Assembly: GCA_044432805.1 (NCBI GenBank)
Contig: JAWXUI010000026.1
Span: 1 to 13,848 of the forward strand
Direction of reading: 5' to 3'
Length of the DNA stretch: 13,848 bases
Origin: CAYJEO01 sp044432805
Lineage (GTDB): Bacteria > Bacillota_I > Bacilli_A > RF39 > UBA660
A model generated the notes under the pieces. It saw only the letters and a program-made list of their open reading frames with translations. It had not been told where the DNA came from and did no database searches. Of this stretch, positions 13,594 to 13,848 are shown in pieces; the stretch's first letter is position 1, and each line of letters opens with the position of its first letter. A program made the translations under genes and the position numbers.

Positions 13594-13848
13594 TCAGTTT
13601 TTTTCTAAAGTTTTTTGTTTTTGTTTTAAATTAGATAATAAAATAGGTTTTTCAATAAAATCAGGAGTTATTTCTTCTTCATCTTCATATATTAAAAAAT
13701 CCATATCTTTAAGTGAATCTAATAAATAAATAGAATCAACTTGTTCTTTAGTAAGATTTTTTGGAATATACATTCTTCCCTGTGTATATATTCCTCTTAA
13801 ACCAGGTAAATTTCCTAAATAAATCACAAAGCCTTCTTTTATTATTTC
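13594..13848 (-). CDS. Unknown protein, 3' part (open at the right edge)
   Basis: The frame ends in TGA at 13596-13594 and stays open through the right edge, giving at least 84 residues. Nothing separates the upstream residues (EIIKEGFV) from the rest, so I read it as the C-terminal part of a longer gene. An alternative is a complete 77-residue protein starting at GTG 13827, with GAAGG four bases upstream, a rather short spacing. The visible part contains YLGNLPGLRGIYTQGRMYIP, then NLTKEQVDSIYLLDSLKD and an acidic stretch (EDEEEI), and ends Lys-rich. I do not recognise it. No terminator is visible before the promoter of the next gene. Confidence 0.55.
   Translation of the reverse strand, partial: EIIKEGFVIYLGNLPGLRGIYTQGRMYIPKNLTKEQVDSIYLLDSLKDMDFLIYEDEEEITPDFIEKPILLSNLKQKQKTLEKN

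Noticed and set aside
1..13848. Mycoplasma-type code (TGA as Trp), suggested by the low GC content
   Set aside because: TGA ends three genes and Trp residues in conserved motifs (such as WHYRYVG) are TGG. Cell-wall enzymes also argue against a wall-less Mollicute.
1..13848. CRISPR array, intact insertion sequence or prophage
   Set aside because: No regularly spaced repeats, no transposase or integrase, and no phage structural genes are visible.

Overview
The window is strongly AT-rich, uses Gram-positive Shine-Dalgarno sites (AGGAGG/AGGTG) and sigma-A-type promoters, and ends most transcription units with rho-independent terminators. It carries an intact phenylalanine T-box leader in front of pheST and several peptidoglycan-peptide carboxypeptidases. 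TGA serves as a stop codon (1903-1905, 5125-5127, 13594-13596) and Trp is TGG, so the standard code applies. This fits a walled, low-GC Bacilli/Firmicutes lineage, perhaps one of the gut groups close to the Mollicutes. The placement is inferred from composition and gene content, not from a search.

Layout. Positions 1-145 hold the 5' end of an unknown minus-strand gene. A terminator and tRNA-Gly(TCC) follow (171-369). A small Met/Asn/Gln-rich coiled-coil protein (495-776) converges on a minus-strand group: lemA, a YfcE-like phosphoesterase and an HI0933/BaiN-type flavoprotein (801-3039). A divergent promoter region starts a 64-residue unknown protein (3128-3322).

Positions 3330-5146 form the most interesting segment. 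A 429-residue polytopic membrane protein carries an AgrB-like His-x6-Cys motif and ends in a helix-turn-helix. Next come a 32-codon peptide gene with a very strong ribosome binding site, and a Xre-type regulator 13 bases further on. I propose this as an unusual Agr-like peptide-signalling or peptide-production cassette; the function is inferred.

Positions 5129-6270 hold an unknown 300-residue cytosolic protein, its promoter, and a compact hairpin locus (6131-6206) that looks like a stand-alone small RNA or a mobile-element relic. Positions 6310-9173 form a cell-wall cluster: a DacF/PBP5-type serine D-Ala-D-Ala carboxypeptidase, divergent from two tandem VanY-type (M15B) zinc carboxypeptidases. 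All three are predicted to trim stem peptides outside the membrane. Positions 9172-12823 are the pheS-pheT operon with a UUC-specifier T-box. The right end has an unknown 218-residue protein with its own consensus promoter and a gene fragment that stays open at the window edge.
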